NCBI GenBank assembly: GCA_036417435.1
Contig: CM070904.1
Span: forward strand, 15,172,835 to 15,236,834
Length of the DNA: 64,000 nt
From: Inia geoffrensis
Lineage: Eukaryota > Chordata > Mammalia > Artiodactyla > Iniidae
Direction of reading: 5' to 3'
Made by a program: the position numbers and the translations under genes. Under the pieces are notes generated by a model, which was not told where the DNA came from, did no database searches, and was given only the letters and a program-made list of their open reading frames with translations. Below are positions 1 to 12,205 of the stretch, piece by piece. The stretch's first letter is position 1; each line of letters starts with the position of its first letter.

Positions 1-458
1 GCTGGATGCCTCTTTGGGTGTCTCACAGGCCACAGTCAAGGTGTTGGCTGGGGCTGTGGTCTCTTCTGAAGGCTCAACTGGAGAATCGACTTTCAAGTTC
101 ACACCTGTGGTTATGGTATGAGTTCAGTTCCTTGTGGTTGTGAGACTGAGGCCTCAATTTCTCATGAGCTGTTAGCTGGAGGCTTCCCTCAGTTCCTTGT
201 CACATGGGTTTCTCTAAAGAGTATTTTGCAACATGACAGTTGCTTCATCAGAGTGAACAAACAGGAAGGGAAGAGAAAGAAGTACCAGACAGAGAGAAAG
301 TGGAAATCACTTTTATAACATAATCTGGAAGAGATAACCCATCACATTGGCCATGGTATGTTCCTTAGAAGAACTTCTTTGGACCAGTCCACAATCAGGC
401 AGATAGGATTGCACAAAGGACCGAACACCAGGAAGCATGCCAGAAGCTGCCCACCACA
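1..458 (-). mobile_element. MLT1-type LTR (ERVL-MaLR), 5' part outside window
   Basis: The segment follows the antisense MLT1 LTR pattern: 'ggtgttggctggggctgtgg', then 'gaaggctcaactgg', 'cagttccttg', 'caacatgacagttgcttcatcagag', 'cttttataacataatc' and the terminal 'gctgcccaccaca' at about 446-458. It is a decayed non-coding LTR, with no retroviral genes around it. The family call is from memory; the subfamily is not resolved. Confidence 0.75.
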
Positions 459-463
459 GAAAT

Positions 464-605
464 GTTTTAACCTTAGGCAAATTACTCCAGCTCCCTTTCT
501 TCACCTGCAATATGGGAATAATAATAGCAACATTGCGGTGTTATTGTGAAAAACCAAAAATAATACATATGAATCACTAGTAAGAGCTCAATATATGGTA
601 ATCAT
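464..605 (+). repeat. MIR SINE, 3' half, sense
   Basis: MIR landmarks occur in order: 'ttaggcaaattactccagct', 'cctgcaatatgggaataata', and a degraded '...agctcaatatatggt' end. It abuts the MLT1 LTR directly. Confidence 0.7.
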
Positions 606-2860
606 TACAATATTAACTATGCTGTCTGACCAGTTACAACCCTTTTATCCCCCTCTACTCAGTCTTTACTCCTCATGCTTCTGCTCCTTAGAACCTAAAT
701 GCCTTCACTTCTTTACCTCCCTAATATTTTATTAACAACATGCCTCAAATGACCAGTGTGATAGGGTAATTTCTAAGATAAAATATGTTTTCACAACTTG
801 GATTCACCAGTTCAGCTTTACAAAATTAGTTGATTCTTTTCATGACTTCCTATTTGAATCTAGTACCTTCAGTGAAAGACAAACCCAGTACACCAGCACC
901 CCAGAAAATACTGATTTACAAATTAGAATGCTCTTTCCTTTTTTTGTAAACCTAGGTGGGAAACTGACTCATTATAAACCTGCTAGAGAACTCATGGTTT
1001 TGCAAGACATAGTATTATATTTCACAATTATGCAACATTCTAAGAGATTTTTGCTAGGTTTTTGTTTTGTCTTTTCTTTTCTTTATTTCTTTTTTTTTTT
1101 CCATTATGGCAAGAAATTTTCTCATCAAGTCTCAATAGTTTACCTTTGTTAGAGTCTGAGAAACCCTTGAGAAACACATGTCTAAAGGAAGAAATTCTTG
1201 CAGCCAAAATTTTAGGAAACTCCTACCACCTGTGTGAATCCATTCTAATGTGTCCTGAAATATTTTGCTTATGAAACATAGAGGAAACTATCTCTATTTC
1301 AATTCTTCTTCCTAATCTCCTATGAATCAGAACATTGACTTGGGGGGTTAGGGTGATCCATTCACATGACCTTTCCAAGCCCCAGTTTCCCATCCATAGA
1401 ATGAGCCTCATGACCTTATCTTCATGACCTGTCACTTGATCTTTTTGCAGGACAATCAGGACCTGGGCAATGCTCTAGGCCTACCTGGGAGGGACCCCTA
1501 GAGACACAGCAGTGGAAAAAGTGTGCTGTGTCTCTTTTAACTGTGGTCAGAGAGATTGATTTTGAAAAAAACAATCAACTCAAGGGAGTAAGCATCAAGC
1601 TAGGGATTAAGTTAGAACTGAGTTCCTAATCAGGGGAACATAGGGACATGGAGAAAAGAGGGGAAGTCCAGATGCAAAATCCACATAAAAGACAACAAGA
1701 AACAAAAAGGAAAAAAGAGGAAAGATAAGTTAGTTCTAAGAAACTAGAATGGCCTGGGGCTGAATAACTGGGCAGTGATATTCTCCTGTTTCTTTAGCTC
1801 CATGGGGGTCTGCTGGAAATATTTAAAGGGAAATCCTTGGAACAGACACCTACCACCTGTGGCTATTGAAAAGATATATATCATCTAGATACCACTGAGT
1901 GAAAAAAAATGCCTTAGAACAAAACATCTTGACTAACAGCAAGGTGCAAAATTATTTCATTTTGCTCTGCATTTTTGGAAACAATTGACTTCAAACCTCC
2001 ATAACCTTGTGCCTTAAAGTCTCCATCGCAGCTGTGGAGAAATTCTTCATGTTCTCTGCTATGACACTGGGATTTTTGCAGCCATGAATGGACACAAAAA
2101 GATGTCAATCATACCCAGTAATGAAAAGTTCATTTCTCACTCCCTATTGTGAAAGCAGTGCCTTTGTGATAGCCATTGTATGAGTCTGTGTTCAAGCTCA
2201 TTTACCTTCACATACAGAATATCTATTTTATATTAGAAGTTTAGACTACAGTCACCCCAGATCACACCTAATGCATTAGAATTGTATTACCATTATCCTC
2301 TATTAAATCTGTGATGACATTATAATATCTATGTCAGAAATAATGAAGAGATTAATGTGGAGAAAGAGATCCTGGTGTCACCTCCCTCTGCATTTTGGCA
2401 TCAAATATTGTTGGCTCTAAAAACCAGTCTCCGTCAGCCAGTGAGAACGGGGACTTTGACAATGGAGAATCCATTGAGAGATGTGAGAGGAATTTTCCAA
2501 GTCGTGTAGACAGCCGCTGAAGTGATAATTTTGAATAAAAGTGAAAGTCCTTCCTTTTTCTTCTCTTCTAGAAAAAAATCTATATTTATTCCCTTAACTT
2601 CACAGAACATATCCTCTTCAGGGGGTGGTGATATATGCTAAGGAGACCTTATTTGAAGTGGTTCCTCCACAGCTGGATTTACGAATGGATACAATAAAGA
2701 CGCTTGAGGAGAAGGAAAGTCAGCACTAAACATGCTGATCCCAGATTGTGAAGCAGCAAACCCCTCAAATTTAAGGGGCTAGAAATTGTCTCCCCTACTG
2801 CTTTGCTCCCCCTCCCCATCCAGTGGGCCTGAATTGGGGAACAGAATGACAGAGGCAATT
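606..2860. other. Unassigned unique DNA
   Basis: There is no coding signal and no repeat I can name with confidence. A weak MIR-like fragment may lie near 1340-1410 ('tgacctttccaagccccagtttccc'). The part at about 2340-2580 keeps several CpGs and is repeat-free, which is a weak hint of constraint. Confidence 0.5.
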
Positions 2861-2864
2861 CATT

Positions 2865-3190
2865 CATCCACACAACAGATATGTATCAAGCAGTGGATTA
2901 TCATTCCTTACTTCATAAAGCACTTTATATTGTATATATCTGATGACATTTCATCCCATTACAAAATAGGAAGGGCATGCATTATCATTCCCACTTTTTT
3001 TTTTTGAATCTTATTTTAGTTATTTTTTTATACAGCAGGTTCTTATTAGTTATCTATTTTATACATATTAGTGAATATATATCATTCCCATTTCATAGGT
3101 GAAGAAACCAAGTCTCAGAATGACTTTTGTATATTTATGTAGCTATTAAAGACTGGAGATATGAACTCAGACTTCAGAGTTTGAGCTTTG
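2865..3190 (-). repeat. MIR SINE, antisense, split by an L1 insertion
   Basis: The antisense MIR order is visible: 'aagcactttatattg', 'cattcccatttcataggtga', 'agaaaccaagtctcagaa', then 'gaactcagacttcagagtttg'. It is interrupted at 2994 by a short L1 stub and resumes after the duplicated target at 3080-3090. Confidence 0.65.
2994..3079 (-). mobile_element. 86-bp 5'-truncated L1 3' end with target-site duplication
   Basis: A poly-T start is followed by 'tatacagcaggttcttatta' and 'ttatacatattagtg', the antisense 3' terminus of the L1 lineage common in cetacean and ruminant DNA. The 11-bp direct repeat 'tatcattccca' flanks it exactly at 2983-2993 and 3080-3090. This is a complete but very short retrotransposition event inside an old MIR. 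Confidence 0.88.
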
Positions 3191-3845
3191 TTCCATAGCC
3201 AGTTGGGACCAGTGATGGACTTAAAGTGGGAGTACATGAGTGGAGTTTTATTTCAAAAGCTCGCTCTGGCTGTACAATGGAGACTGAGTCTCAGAGAAAG
3301 AAGATGGGAGGCATGAAGGCTGGAAGCTGCCAAGGTAATCCAGGCATACAGTGATGGTGACCTGAACTAGCAAAAGAGAATCAACTACAGATGTATTTAG
3401 GGAGTGCTTAGTAACTAGTAGTTGGAAGCTGGAAATTGGAGGGTGAGGAAACATGGGCTACTGAGGATGCTTTGCATCTGCAATCTGAACAACTGGATCC
3501 ATGACAATGTCGTTATCTGAGATAAGGAACATGGAAGGAAGAGCAAGTTAGGAAGGAAAGGGAGGATTGTAAGCTCCATTGTGCATCATTTGAGGAAGCA
3601 GGTGGAAATAGTTTGTCAGAGGTAGGTACATGGTTTTGGAGCTCAGAAGAGGTATCTTGCTTAGGTTGAGATTTGGGGGCACAGGATATCCTAGGAACAG
3701 AGATCCCAGGTACTTATAGCAGGAGAATTTCCAGGGAGTGGTGGAGCTGGAAGTCAGACTGCAGGAAGTGGGGAGTGAATGGACTGAGGATACAGGGTAG
3801 ACAACATTCTGAAAAAAAGTATGACTGAAGAAATAGAAAAAGGGT
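3190..3845 (-). repeat. L2 LINE fragment, antisense
   Basis: The stretch matches the order of antisense L2: 'gctcgctctggctgtacaatgg', 'gtaatccaggcatacagtga', 'agtttggagctcagaagagg'-type text and 'ggactgaggatacagg'. Several indels and stops leave no coding capacity. Confidence 0.6.
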
Positions 3846-3964
3846 AGTAGGTGGAGGGAGCATGGGGTACAGGGAGAGCGTTTTATTTTTTCAATGAAAG
3901 AATTTGCTTAAATATTGGTAAGAAGGAAGCAACTGAGAAAGAAAGATTAAAAGTACAGGAAATT

Positions 3965-4090
3965 CACTCCGTGAACAAAGAGCTATTGAACCCCTACCAT
4001 GTGCTGGCAACCCAACAGGAAGCAAAAATGACAACATCCCCACTTCGCAGAAATTACTTTCTGGTAAGGAGATAAGAAATAAATAAACAA
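3965..4090 (-). repeat. L2 3' tail, antisense
   Basis: The text 'ctattgaacccctaccatgt', 'gctggcaacc', 'cccacttcgcagaaattact' and 'aaataaataaacaaacacat' follows the antisense L2 tail. It is a separate copy from the fragment just upstream because the tail motif comes again. Confidence 0.6.
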
Positions 4091-4194
4091 ACACATAATA
4101 ATAGTCTCTATTAAGTATAAACTGCAGTATAAAGCTATAATGCTTGAAACACTCTGGCACTGACACAAGAACAGACAAGAGATGCATAGTGAGA

Positions 4195-4725
4195 AAGACT
4201 CCTCTTGCCCAAATTCTAGCCAGGCTCCTCTGAGCCCTCTTCTTGACTAGACCTCAACCTTGGCCTATAATGACTTGAACAAAAAGTAACATACATTCTA
4301 ACTGCTCAAGGCCACATCCCCAGGATGACTTTAGCCCTCCATAAAGTACCTGCTGGGAAAACTCAAAGCTACCGAAAGAATCTACTGTTTGTTCCAAACA
4401 ACACCTGAAGACAGAGTCCCAGTCTCCCAGCCTCCATGGGAGGGTAGGGGCCAAACTTCAATAAGTGCCAGGTAACAAAGCCATAGGGTTTCACAAGGAC
4501 AAAGCCCTCTTCCTGCGTTTTGTAATTTTTCACTTCTCTGACTCTACTGAGTTCCCACTTACCTGGATCCTTATTCCATCATTCTCCCTTAAAAACACCC
4601 AGTCACCTCTGTACAAATCAAAATTGAGTTCAGCTCACGCTGGACAGTTTTCTCCACTGCAATAGTATATTACTGATTCAAATTTGTCCTTACCTCACTC
4701 AGTAGTCTCCAGCTTTGTTTACCTC
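4195..4725 (+). mobile_element. Candidate ERV1-type solo LTR, sense
   Basis: The segment has LTR-like composition and ending: 'cttaaaaacacccagtcacc', 'gagttcagctcacgctggac', 'ctccactgcaatagt', as in class I LTR R/U5 regions. No internal retroviral sequence is adjacent. Boundaries and family are uncertain, and clear TG...CA ends with a flanking duplication were not found. Confidence 0.4.
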
Positions 4726-6085
4726 CGACAAACAAAATAGAGTCTAAACTCTGTAGATATATGGAGTTTATTATATGATAAATTTGACATTTTAAATCAG
4801 TAGAGAATGGACCAATTTAATAACTGGTGTTAAGAAAATTGGATAATTTGAGGGAAATAAAATGAAAAATGGTCACTTAGGAGGCAGATGAAATGTAGCC
4901 TTAAACAGGAAGAGGGTCACCTCTTATATTTTCATTGGAGAAGAAGAGAAAGGTGAGTATGATGCAAGAACATTTGGGTGGTGGGGGAGCACAAAGAGGG
5001 AGATGTCCCACCCATTGGCTCCTCTATTTTCCTTGTGAAATGGAATCCAATATCTTATGCTGAGAGTAAAGGGGCGTTTGCAAAATTAGGAACCTGGAGC
5101 GGATGGGGGGAAAGTGGAAAGAGAATATAATGAATGAAGTTCAAGGCACAACTGGGGACTGTTCATTTGGAATAATTGAAATAAATGTAGAATGGGACCA
5201 AGCTGAAACGTTTGCCGGGCAGATGATGGGTAGAGTTCAGAGAGGTGAAACTGACTCCACATCTCTGCAGAGCATAGGGCAAACAGAGCCATGTACCTCA
5301 AGTTTAGATACCAAGCAGGAAATATGCTTCCTGGAGCTCTGGGGCAGCAGTGAAGACCCACTATGGCACCCCAACATCAATACAATCTATTTGAGAACCA
5401 GGACAGGTTTCTTTATGAAACCAGAAAAACATCCCAAAGGGCTGAGTTTCCATCAATGTATCTTCCTCAGTATTTATTAGGCAACTTCTATAGTCCAAAT
5501 TATTCTCTACTGAATATATTATCTTCACTTCCTTCATTTTAAATGGCAGGACTTATAGACAATAAGGGGTGTTGATGGGTATTAGGTATCAAGGAAGGGA
5601 ACCAGGGCCTGAACTAGGGAAGGCATAGAACTGAGCAGGGCTGAAGCTGAACCTGGAAGCTGGTGGTCACTGCAACCCAAGGATTTTAGACAAAACACCA
5701 ATTTCCTCATGGTAAGTAAGAAATCTAATAGGCAAAAAATAACCTTGAAGAATCAAGCACAGAGAATTCCAGGCTGTCTAGTAGTAAGAATTAAGAAAAT
5801 CAAGGATGCTTATTTGTCTGAAACAAGACAAAGAATTTAGGAAAGAGTCTAGAAAACTGGTAGAGGAATAAAAGGGACTGGAGACTGGGCCATAGACCGT
5901 CAGAGCTGGAGTTGTGGACTTATTGTCCTCTCTGCCCATAGCACTAGCTAGAGTTGGGGCAAGGAAAGGGCAGTTTCTGACATTGACTTTGAAGAAAGTA
6001 TCCCAATTGCAGATGTACCAGGCAGGCAGTCAATTATGAGGCATGTGGAGAAGAAAGAGCTGCATCTTTGCGAACATGATAAGGT
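4726..6085. other. Unassigned unique DNA
   Basis: I see no recognisable gene or repeat. The open frame at 5103-5480 (125 codons) has no recognisable domain and is treated as chance. Confidence 0.45.
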
Positions 6086-6452
6086 TGTTTCTGAGTCTGT
6101 TCAGGCTGCTATAACAAAATACCATAGACTGGGTGGCTCATAAACAACAGATTATTTATTTCTCACAGTTCTGGAGGCTGGGAAGTCTAAGATCAAGTTG
6201 CTGGCAGATTCAGTGCCTGGTGACAGCCCTCTTCCTGGTTCATACATGGCCATCTTCTCCCTATGTTCTCACATGACAGAAGGGGCAAGGAATCTCTGGG
6301 GTCTCTTCTATAAGGGCACTAATCCTATTCATGAAGTTCCACCCTCATGACCATTAGGTCATCTTGCATAAGCTCCACCTCCAAATACCATCACACTCTG
6401 GATTAAGTTTCAACATATGAATTTGGGGAACATAAACATTTAGTCTATAGAC
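6086..6452 (-). mobile_element. MLT1A/MST-type LTR, antisense
   Basis: A nearly full LTR reads in reverse: 'gtctgttcaggctgctataa', 'agactgggtggctcataaac', 'cacagttctggaggctggga', 'gggcactaatcc', 'ccaaataccatcacactctg', ending near 'tagtctata'. It is non-coding. Solo LTR; subfamily not resolved. Confidence 0.85.
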
Positions 6453-7344
6453 GTTTGCCAGTAGACTCTAAGGCTTGTTAAAGATGGAGGCAAGTCATCT
6501 TTGTGATTCCGGGTGGGAAAGATTTCTAGGCAACACCAATCTTTCAGTAACATCAGCATAGTCTTTCAGTAGTTTAACCATCATAGTTCATTAATCGTAA
6601 CAAATAAATGTGTTTTACAGGGAGTAGAGGATAGAGAAACTACATTTAAAAATATCAATAATCTGGTCACTTTCCTCCTTCCCAACTTTCAGGCAGACAT
6701 TTTACTCCATGGGTTTCTAATATGCCATATTTCTATGAACTGGTCCAGTATCTTTAAGAGTTCTATCCCATGGGTAGGTGAGAACCAAGACATCTCATAA
6801 ACTCCTTGCCTCTCCACTCTGGGGCTTAAAAAGGTTTTCTAAGTTCTAATACCTGAGCCTCTTACTTCCTCTCACTACTTCTGGTGTTCCTCTGGTTGCC
6901 TCTATTCATTTTCACATTTGTGCTTAACCTCCCCACTTAACTTGGATCACACAGTGCTTGGATCTCATTGTGCATACTTAGTTGTGTGCACACTGTGTTG
7001 GCTTTGCCCCGAGCCACCTGATTGCTCCATGCTCCTGCTCCTCTGCATGCTCAACCCCAGCTCCTGGAACCTCCAGTCCCCCACTTATCCAGGATAAGAA
7101 TTCAGGGAATATTCAGTCTCCTCCCCAGTGTCCTTTATTTCTCTCCCCTGAACTTCTGCCTGAACTGCTCACCAATCAGAGTCACTTTCTCACAGACTTG
7201 GGCTCCATGAAGCCCATGTGATGTTATAGTTGGACATGGGGACTACTCATCCCTAATTCAACTTTCTTACAGAAACACTGGCCAGTTTGCTGTTCCTCTG
7301 AGAGAGAGAAAAAGAGAAAGCTAGCAAGCAAGAAAAAAAGGCAC
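6453..7344. other. Unassigned unique DNA between two LTRs
   Basis: Pyrimidine-rich stretches are present (for example 7040-7160). No repeat family, exon or RNA gene could be recognised. Confidence 0.4.
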
Positions 7345-7870
7345 CCCTCACATTAAGAAGTTGACCTGGCACTCACAGCTAATCATTGTTATTCTCCTAT
7401 CAGATATAAACTCACAGAACACCAGCCTCAGACAAGGTGACGCCAAGGTCATGATAAAATAAGACCAAGCAAGGCCACGTCATAATTGTGTCGAAGAAAA
7501 GACAAAGACAGGGTCACTGTGCCACACACGACACACCCAGCACCCCCATCTCTGGGCAGAATGAGTGACTATTTCTTTACCAGTTACAACTTTATCCTTA
7601 CTCTTGCCTCCCCTTCTTAGAGATCAGATTTATTGAGACACCCAATTATAGAATTACCCCCATTTTCTGACTGAATCAAACCCCTGCTTCCTTAGATTCT
7701 TCCCCAAGTCACTCAACTGAAGCCCAAATCCCATCATAGCTTCTTTCAAACACCCCCTTAGTGAGACATTCCACGGTTCCCAGAACCTATTCTCTCTCTT
7801 GCTGCAGTGAGTAATAAACCCAACTTTCTCAAATACAAGTTTGTCCCTGGTGGCCTTCATCTGAAGGACA
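7345..7870 (+). mobile_element. Candidate ERV1-type solo LTR, sense
   Basis: The 3' part reads like a class I LTR: 'gagacattccacggttcccag', 'ctctctcttgctgcagtgag', 'taataaacccaactttctc', the last carrying a polyadenylation-type AATAAA. No internal gag/pol/env remnant is adjacent. Boundaries are approximate, and it may be related to the LTR-like unit at 4195-4725. Confidence 0.42.
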
Positions 7871-7894
7871 TTGACTCTACCCAACATGAAATGT

Positions 7895-8105
7895 CCTCTC
7901 CTGTGTTCCAGGCCCTGTACTGGGCTATGTGGATACAAGGACAAGCGTGGCATGGCCTTATTAAATCCTTACAACTACTCTGTGAGATATATTTTATCAT
8001 CTTCACTATACAGAGGATGAAACTGAGACACAAGGACAAACAACTAAGAAGTGTTAGGGTCAGAACTAATTTACCAATCTGTGGGTTTCCAAAACTCCTA
8101 TCCTT
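7895..8105 (-). repeat. MIR SINE, antisense
   Basis: Antisense MIR order: 'ccaggccctgtactgggcta', 'aaatccttacaactactctg', 'agaggatgaaactgagacac', 'caaggacaaacaactaagaa', then 'agggtcagaac'. Confidence 0.75.
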
Positions 8106-9629
8106 CCCTTAATTGGAAGCAGTGGCATTTAGTTTCTTCCCATAACTTGGAACAGAAGCAGACGTCACCCAACATCTCCAGGAGCAGCAAAGAGTAAAAC
8201 CAGTCATGGCTGACCAGTAAAACAAAAAGACAATAGACTAGGTATAGTACGATGACAAAACTAGGTAAACTCGGTAGAGGCCAGGAGACACAGTTCTTGA
8301 GCCAGATGGCTTAAAAGGCAGTATGAATTTGAGAATGAAACAGAGTTCCACTAATTTCAGGCAATTTGCAATATCTCAGTTAATAGGAACAAAAACAAAG
8401 GAGAATAAATGGATTGGCTAATGATGAGCTCATCTGAAGGGACAAAGGTACAATAGGAGCTGCAAATATTTCGAGCAGTAGGCAGAGCAGGGGAATTAAT
8501 AAGGGCAAATGAAAGGTTGAGAAGTAGAGAAAATAAAAACAGCAAGGAAAAAAGTCATCATTATCATGGAGTTATTGAACCAGTGCTCCCTGGGGAAGGG
8601 CAGAAGCCAGATCTTGGGCACAATTTCAGCCTGATCATGTATATTGTCAGGAGTCGCCTTACACTGGCAGAGGACCATCTGTGTGAGCCTCGCTGGTGTT
8701 CTGGCCTTTGGGGTCGAGGATCCTGCAGTCTGAATTCATTTTCTCTTGGCAAAATGGATCTGTCCGCTCCTCTGAGCAGAGACCCAGAGCAGGAGAGAGG
8801 GCCTAGAAATCTTATTGCATGTCACGTTGCTCTTAAAAATCACATTTTTATGGGTGTAAATGAATCAGAAACATATGGATGAAATTTCCTGGCTTGATGT
8901 GAGCAGCCTCATACCCCAGGCAGTGCCCTCAGAGACGATGCTTGGAATGTCAGTGTTGGTGCCAGAATCCTGGGTGGAAAGGTCAGGGGAGGAGCCCTCC
9001 CTCACCCTCGTACCCCACCCCTGCAGCACAGACCCTGCAGCTGGACCTCACCAGACCCACAAGAGATGCCCCTGCACCAGACCACTCTCCATTCCCTAAT
9101 GTGCTCGTTCTCGTCCAGTAACAAAGGCTGAGGGTGTGTGCATACACACGCACACATTACATACACAAGCATGTGCCCACACCCATTTTCACTCCCCCAA
9201 CAAATATTATAAACTAAGAGGCCAGGATGAGCACAAAGCTATGAAATAACAATGTCTATTCCTGTTTAAATGATAAAATCTTCCTACAGAAAAAGTAACT
9301 TATAAATAGAGACAAATACTAACACTAGATAGTTGAGCAATTGCAGGAGAATTCAGCCACAGGATTGTGGCATAAAAATCCATGGATATGAACAGAGAAC
9401 ATTTATTGAACTACTGCTTAAAGCCTTGAAAAGAGACACCAATCTCCCAAGGCTTTACTTTCAACCATCTATATTTTAGGCCACAGCAAAGAAACATAAC
9501 TAGGCTGTGTCATATTCCTCACATGTGGATTAAGTCAAAAGTCAAGATGATTGGGATGAAAATATGCACAGATGCCTCTCTGTCATACAATGTCTGAAAA
9601 CCTGTATGGCTATAACCTGAGTGAATGAA
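8106..9629. other. Unassigned unique DNA
   Basis: No repeat or gene is recognised. A short CA/CG-alternating patch sits at about 9135-9180. The 121-codon frame at 8517-8882 has no recognisable domain. Confidence 0.45.
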
Positions 9630-9790
9630 CAAATGTGGGCTTTGGTGTCACTGCACAAGGGCTGAACCCTAGCCTTGCTATTTGCTAGTTGTTTGACCTT
9701 GGGCAAGTCACTCAGCCTCTCTGAGCTGTTTCATTATGATATATAACATACCCCAAAGCTTAGAGTCCAATAAATGATAACTCTCATCAG
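9630..9790 (+). repeat. MIR SINE, sense
   Basis: Characteristic MIR core is present: 'tgctagttgtttgaccttgg', 'gcaagtcactcagcctctct', and a degraded 'ccaataaatgataactc' end. Confidence 0.8.
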
Positions 9791-10239
9791 AATGAAAAGT
9801 TTCTCATTTACATTTTAAAACTGGACCTTCAAAGCCATCCAGATTTTGAGCTGAATTATGAACGTATTTCTTAAGTTCAGGTGTGAACACAATCCGTCCC
9901 AGATGCTAGCTCAATTTTTCATTCTCTGCCCCTGAGCCCACCTCCTTGACTTGGCTACCAAATTGGGCAATTCAAAGAGGTGCTGTCTGACTGCCCAGAC
10001 ACTTTCGGAGCACTCTCTCTGGTTTCCCTCATCACACCTGCCAACATTGCTTGTTATCTGCATTGTGCTCTTACCACACCACTCTAAGCACACCTTCCTC
10101 TGTGGGTCCAAGTCCTGTATCTCTGCCATTATTCCTCAAGGAACAATAAAGTTGGGAAACCTTTTCCCAGCTACTTAGGTCTTCCTGTCTTGCCAGCCGA
10201 CTGTACCATACTCAGGTTGACTCTGCCTCTGCCTCTGTT
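9791..10239. other. Unassigned, possibly 5' continuation of L2
   Basis: The sequence from 9920 is C/T-rich with 'ctctgcccctgagcccacct', as in decayed L2, but alignment by eye is not convincing. Confidence 0.3.
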
Positions 10240-10580
10240 CCTCCGCCCTGATTTTTGTTTGCTTACCAAATAAAATCCAAATTCTTTGTCCTGCCACAGT
10301 CTCATGCCTGCCTCCCTCATCAGCCCTTCCCAACATCCTTTCAACTCCAGCCAGACAGGTTTACTCATCATTGTCCAACCACGCCCAGCTTATACCTAGC
10401 TCCGTGTCTTTCCTTGGGAAGTTTTCTCCACCGCTATCCTCTTCTAAATGTTTGACTAAATTCCAGTCTTCTTTGAAGAGCTCCCATGCCCCCAGTCCAT
10501 CTTCTCCCGCTCCAGTACAGGGAGCTTTCCCTGACTGCTCCAGCCCACGTGACTTCCCCTTCCCCAGCACATCCATTTCC
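10240..10580 (+). repeat. L2 LINE fragment, sense
   Basis: The text 'accaaataaaatccaaattc', 'ctgcctccctcatcagccct', 'caactccagccagacaggtt' and 'ccagtcttctttgaagagct' follows sense L2 near its 3' end. Reading frames are broken. Confidence 0.6.
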
Positions 10581-11344
10581 CATGCCAGTGTGTGGTCCAG
10601 CGTGCAGAGGCTGCTACAGCAGTGACTTTTCCCATGCGTGTCCTAGTTCCCTACTCTGGGTGGAAACCCCTAGTGGGTAATCCCTAGTGCCTCCATTGTA
10701 CAGGCTCTGCAGTGGGTTATTAGTCAGTATTTTATTATCTTAAAGCCAGATTGGAGCAGTTAGAAGTTGACATGAAGTTGGATTTTGTTGATAAAAGAGT
10801 TTATCTAAAAAAAAAAGATAAAAGTTTGTTGATAAAAAAGTTGTTACTTACTGCTGTAATATGCAATCCGGTCTTCAGTTCTTATCATCTTATTCTCTAT
10901 AGACAATGTGGCCTTTGGAATCCTTATCAGGAAAGGAAAAACTGCAACCCCCTAGGCTCTGCCTGAGGCAGACACTGTAAATGGACACATTGTATCCTCT
11001 GAGAAGCAGAATCAAAGTCCCAGCAGAAGAGTGATCCTTCTCCCCAAGTTCCCTCCACTCCAGACTATGGCCTCAGGTTGTGTTGCAAAACTGCAGAGCT
11101 CAGGGCATGGGGTGGGTCAGGATGCTTCCTGAAGTTACAGTGTGTAGCGGAACCCTGAGATGGAGAAGAAGGAGGGCTCTGGGTGGGGGCGACCTATGTG
11201 AAGCCCTTGTGTAACGGGCATTACATCCTGCATCCACGTTGCATGTTTACAAGCCTGCTCTGTGTTCTGCTAGGGATGACAAAAAGCAAGTTAAACTGAA
11301 AATACTTATGCAAAATGATTATATTTTGCAGACTTTTCCTAGAA
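10581..11344. other. Unassigned unique DNA
   Basis: Nothing coding is supported. A short imperfect duplication is visible at about 10790-10845, where 'gttgataaaa' plus A-rich text repeats ('ttgttgataaaagagttta' and 'tttgttgataaaaaagttg'). Confidence 0.45.
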
Positions 11345-11940
11345 TATGACCTAAAGCAAGTCATTGCATCTTTCTATGGCTTTCCCTATGCTTACCTATG
11401 GAGATGATAATTTCACCAACCTCCTAGGGTAGTTATGAAGGTCATTGTAGAAAACAAAATGTGGTACATCCGCACAATGGAATATTATTCAGCCATAAAA
11501 AGGAATCAAGTACTGATACACACTACAACCTGGATGAACCATGAAAACATTATGCTGAGTGAATGAAACCAGATGCATATAGATGCAAAAATTATGCCAT
11601 GTATGGTATGATTCTATTTATATGAAATGCTCAAAATGAGCAACTCCATGGAGGTAAAAAGGAGATCAGTGGTTGTCAGAGGCTAGGGACAGGAAGGAAT
11701 GAAGAGTGACTGCTAAGGGGTATGGGGCTTCTCTTAGGAAAGATGAAAATATTGTGGAATTAGATAGTGGTGATGGCGGTACAACTTTGAAAATATACTA
11801 AAAAAACACAGAATTGCATGCTTTAAAAGTAAAAAGCATTAATTTTATGGTCTGTGAATTATATCTCAATTTTTTAAGGAAAAAAAAGCAATATAGAGAG
11901 CATGTTTGGCAGACAGCCTGGCAGAAACAAACGCTCAGCA
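11345..11940 (+). repeat. MIR SINE, sense, split by an L1 insertion
   Basis: The left part (11345-11455) has 'cctaaagcaagtcattgcat' and 'agggtagttatgaaggtcat'. The right part (about 11886-11940) has 'agacagcctggcagaaacaa' and 'cgctcagcaaatactgctg', the MIR 3' end. The L1 between them accounts for the gap. Confidence 0.65.
11456..11885 (+). mobile_element. L1 3' end (old L1M-type), sense, inserted in a MIR
   Basis: Landmarks: 'gtggtacatccgcacaatgg', 'aatattattcagccataaaa', 'caacctggatgaaccatgaa', 'atgattctatttatatgaaa', 'ggttgtcagaggctagggac', 'gaattatatctcaat' and an A-rich tail ending near 11888. It is 5'-truncated and carries only the region after ORF2's end. A clear target-site duplication was not resolved. 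Confidence 0.85.
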
Positions 11941-11999
11941 AATACTGCTGTGATTGGGATACAGATTATTGGAAAGAGTAAGATAAGAGAAAAAAGTTA

Positions 12000-12205
12000 G
12001 ATGTGGGATTAAACGCTGGTTTTTCAATTCACTAGCTGTGCTGAGTAACCTTGGGCAAGTTATTTCAACTCTCTTCAATCCAGGTTCTGCAAAGTTTAAT
12101 TGGGAGCCATAATACTACCCATCTTGTTGTATTAGGTAACACACGTAAAGTTCCCTTGCACGGCACTTGGCGTGGCAGGAGATGCTCAATAAACAATAGT
12201 CCTCT
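12000..12205 (+). repeat. MIR SINE, sense
   Basis: The order 'gctgagtaaccttgggcaag', 'ttatttcaactctcttcaat', 'gggagccataatactaccca' and 'gatgctcaataaacaatag' matches MIR from core to 3' end. Confidence 0.8.
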
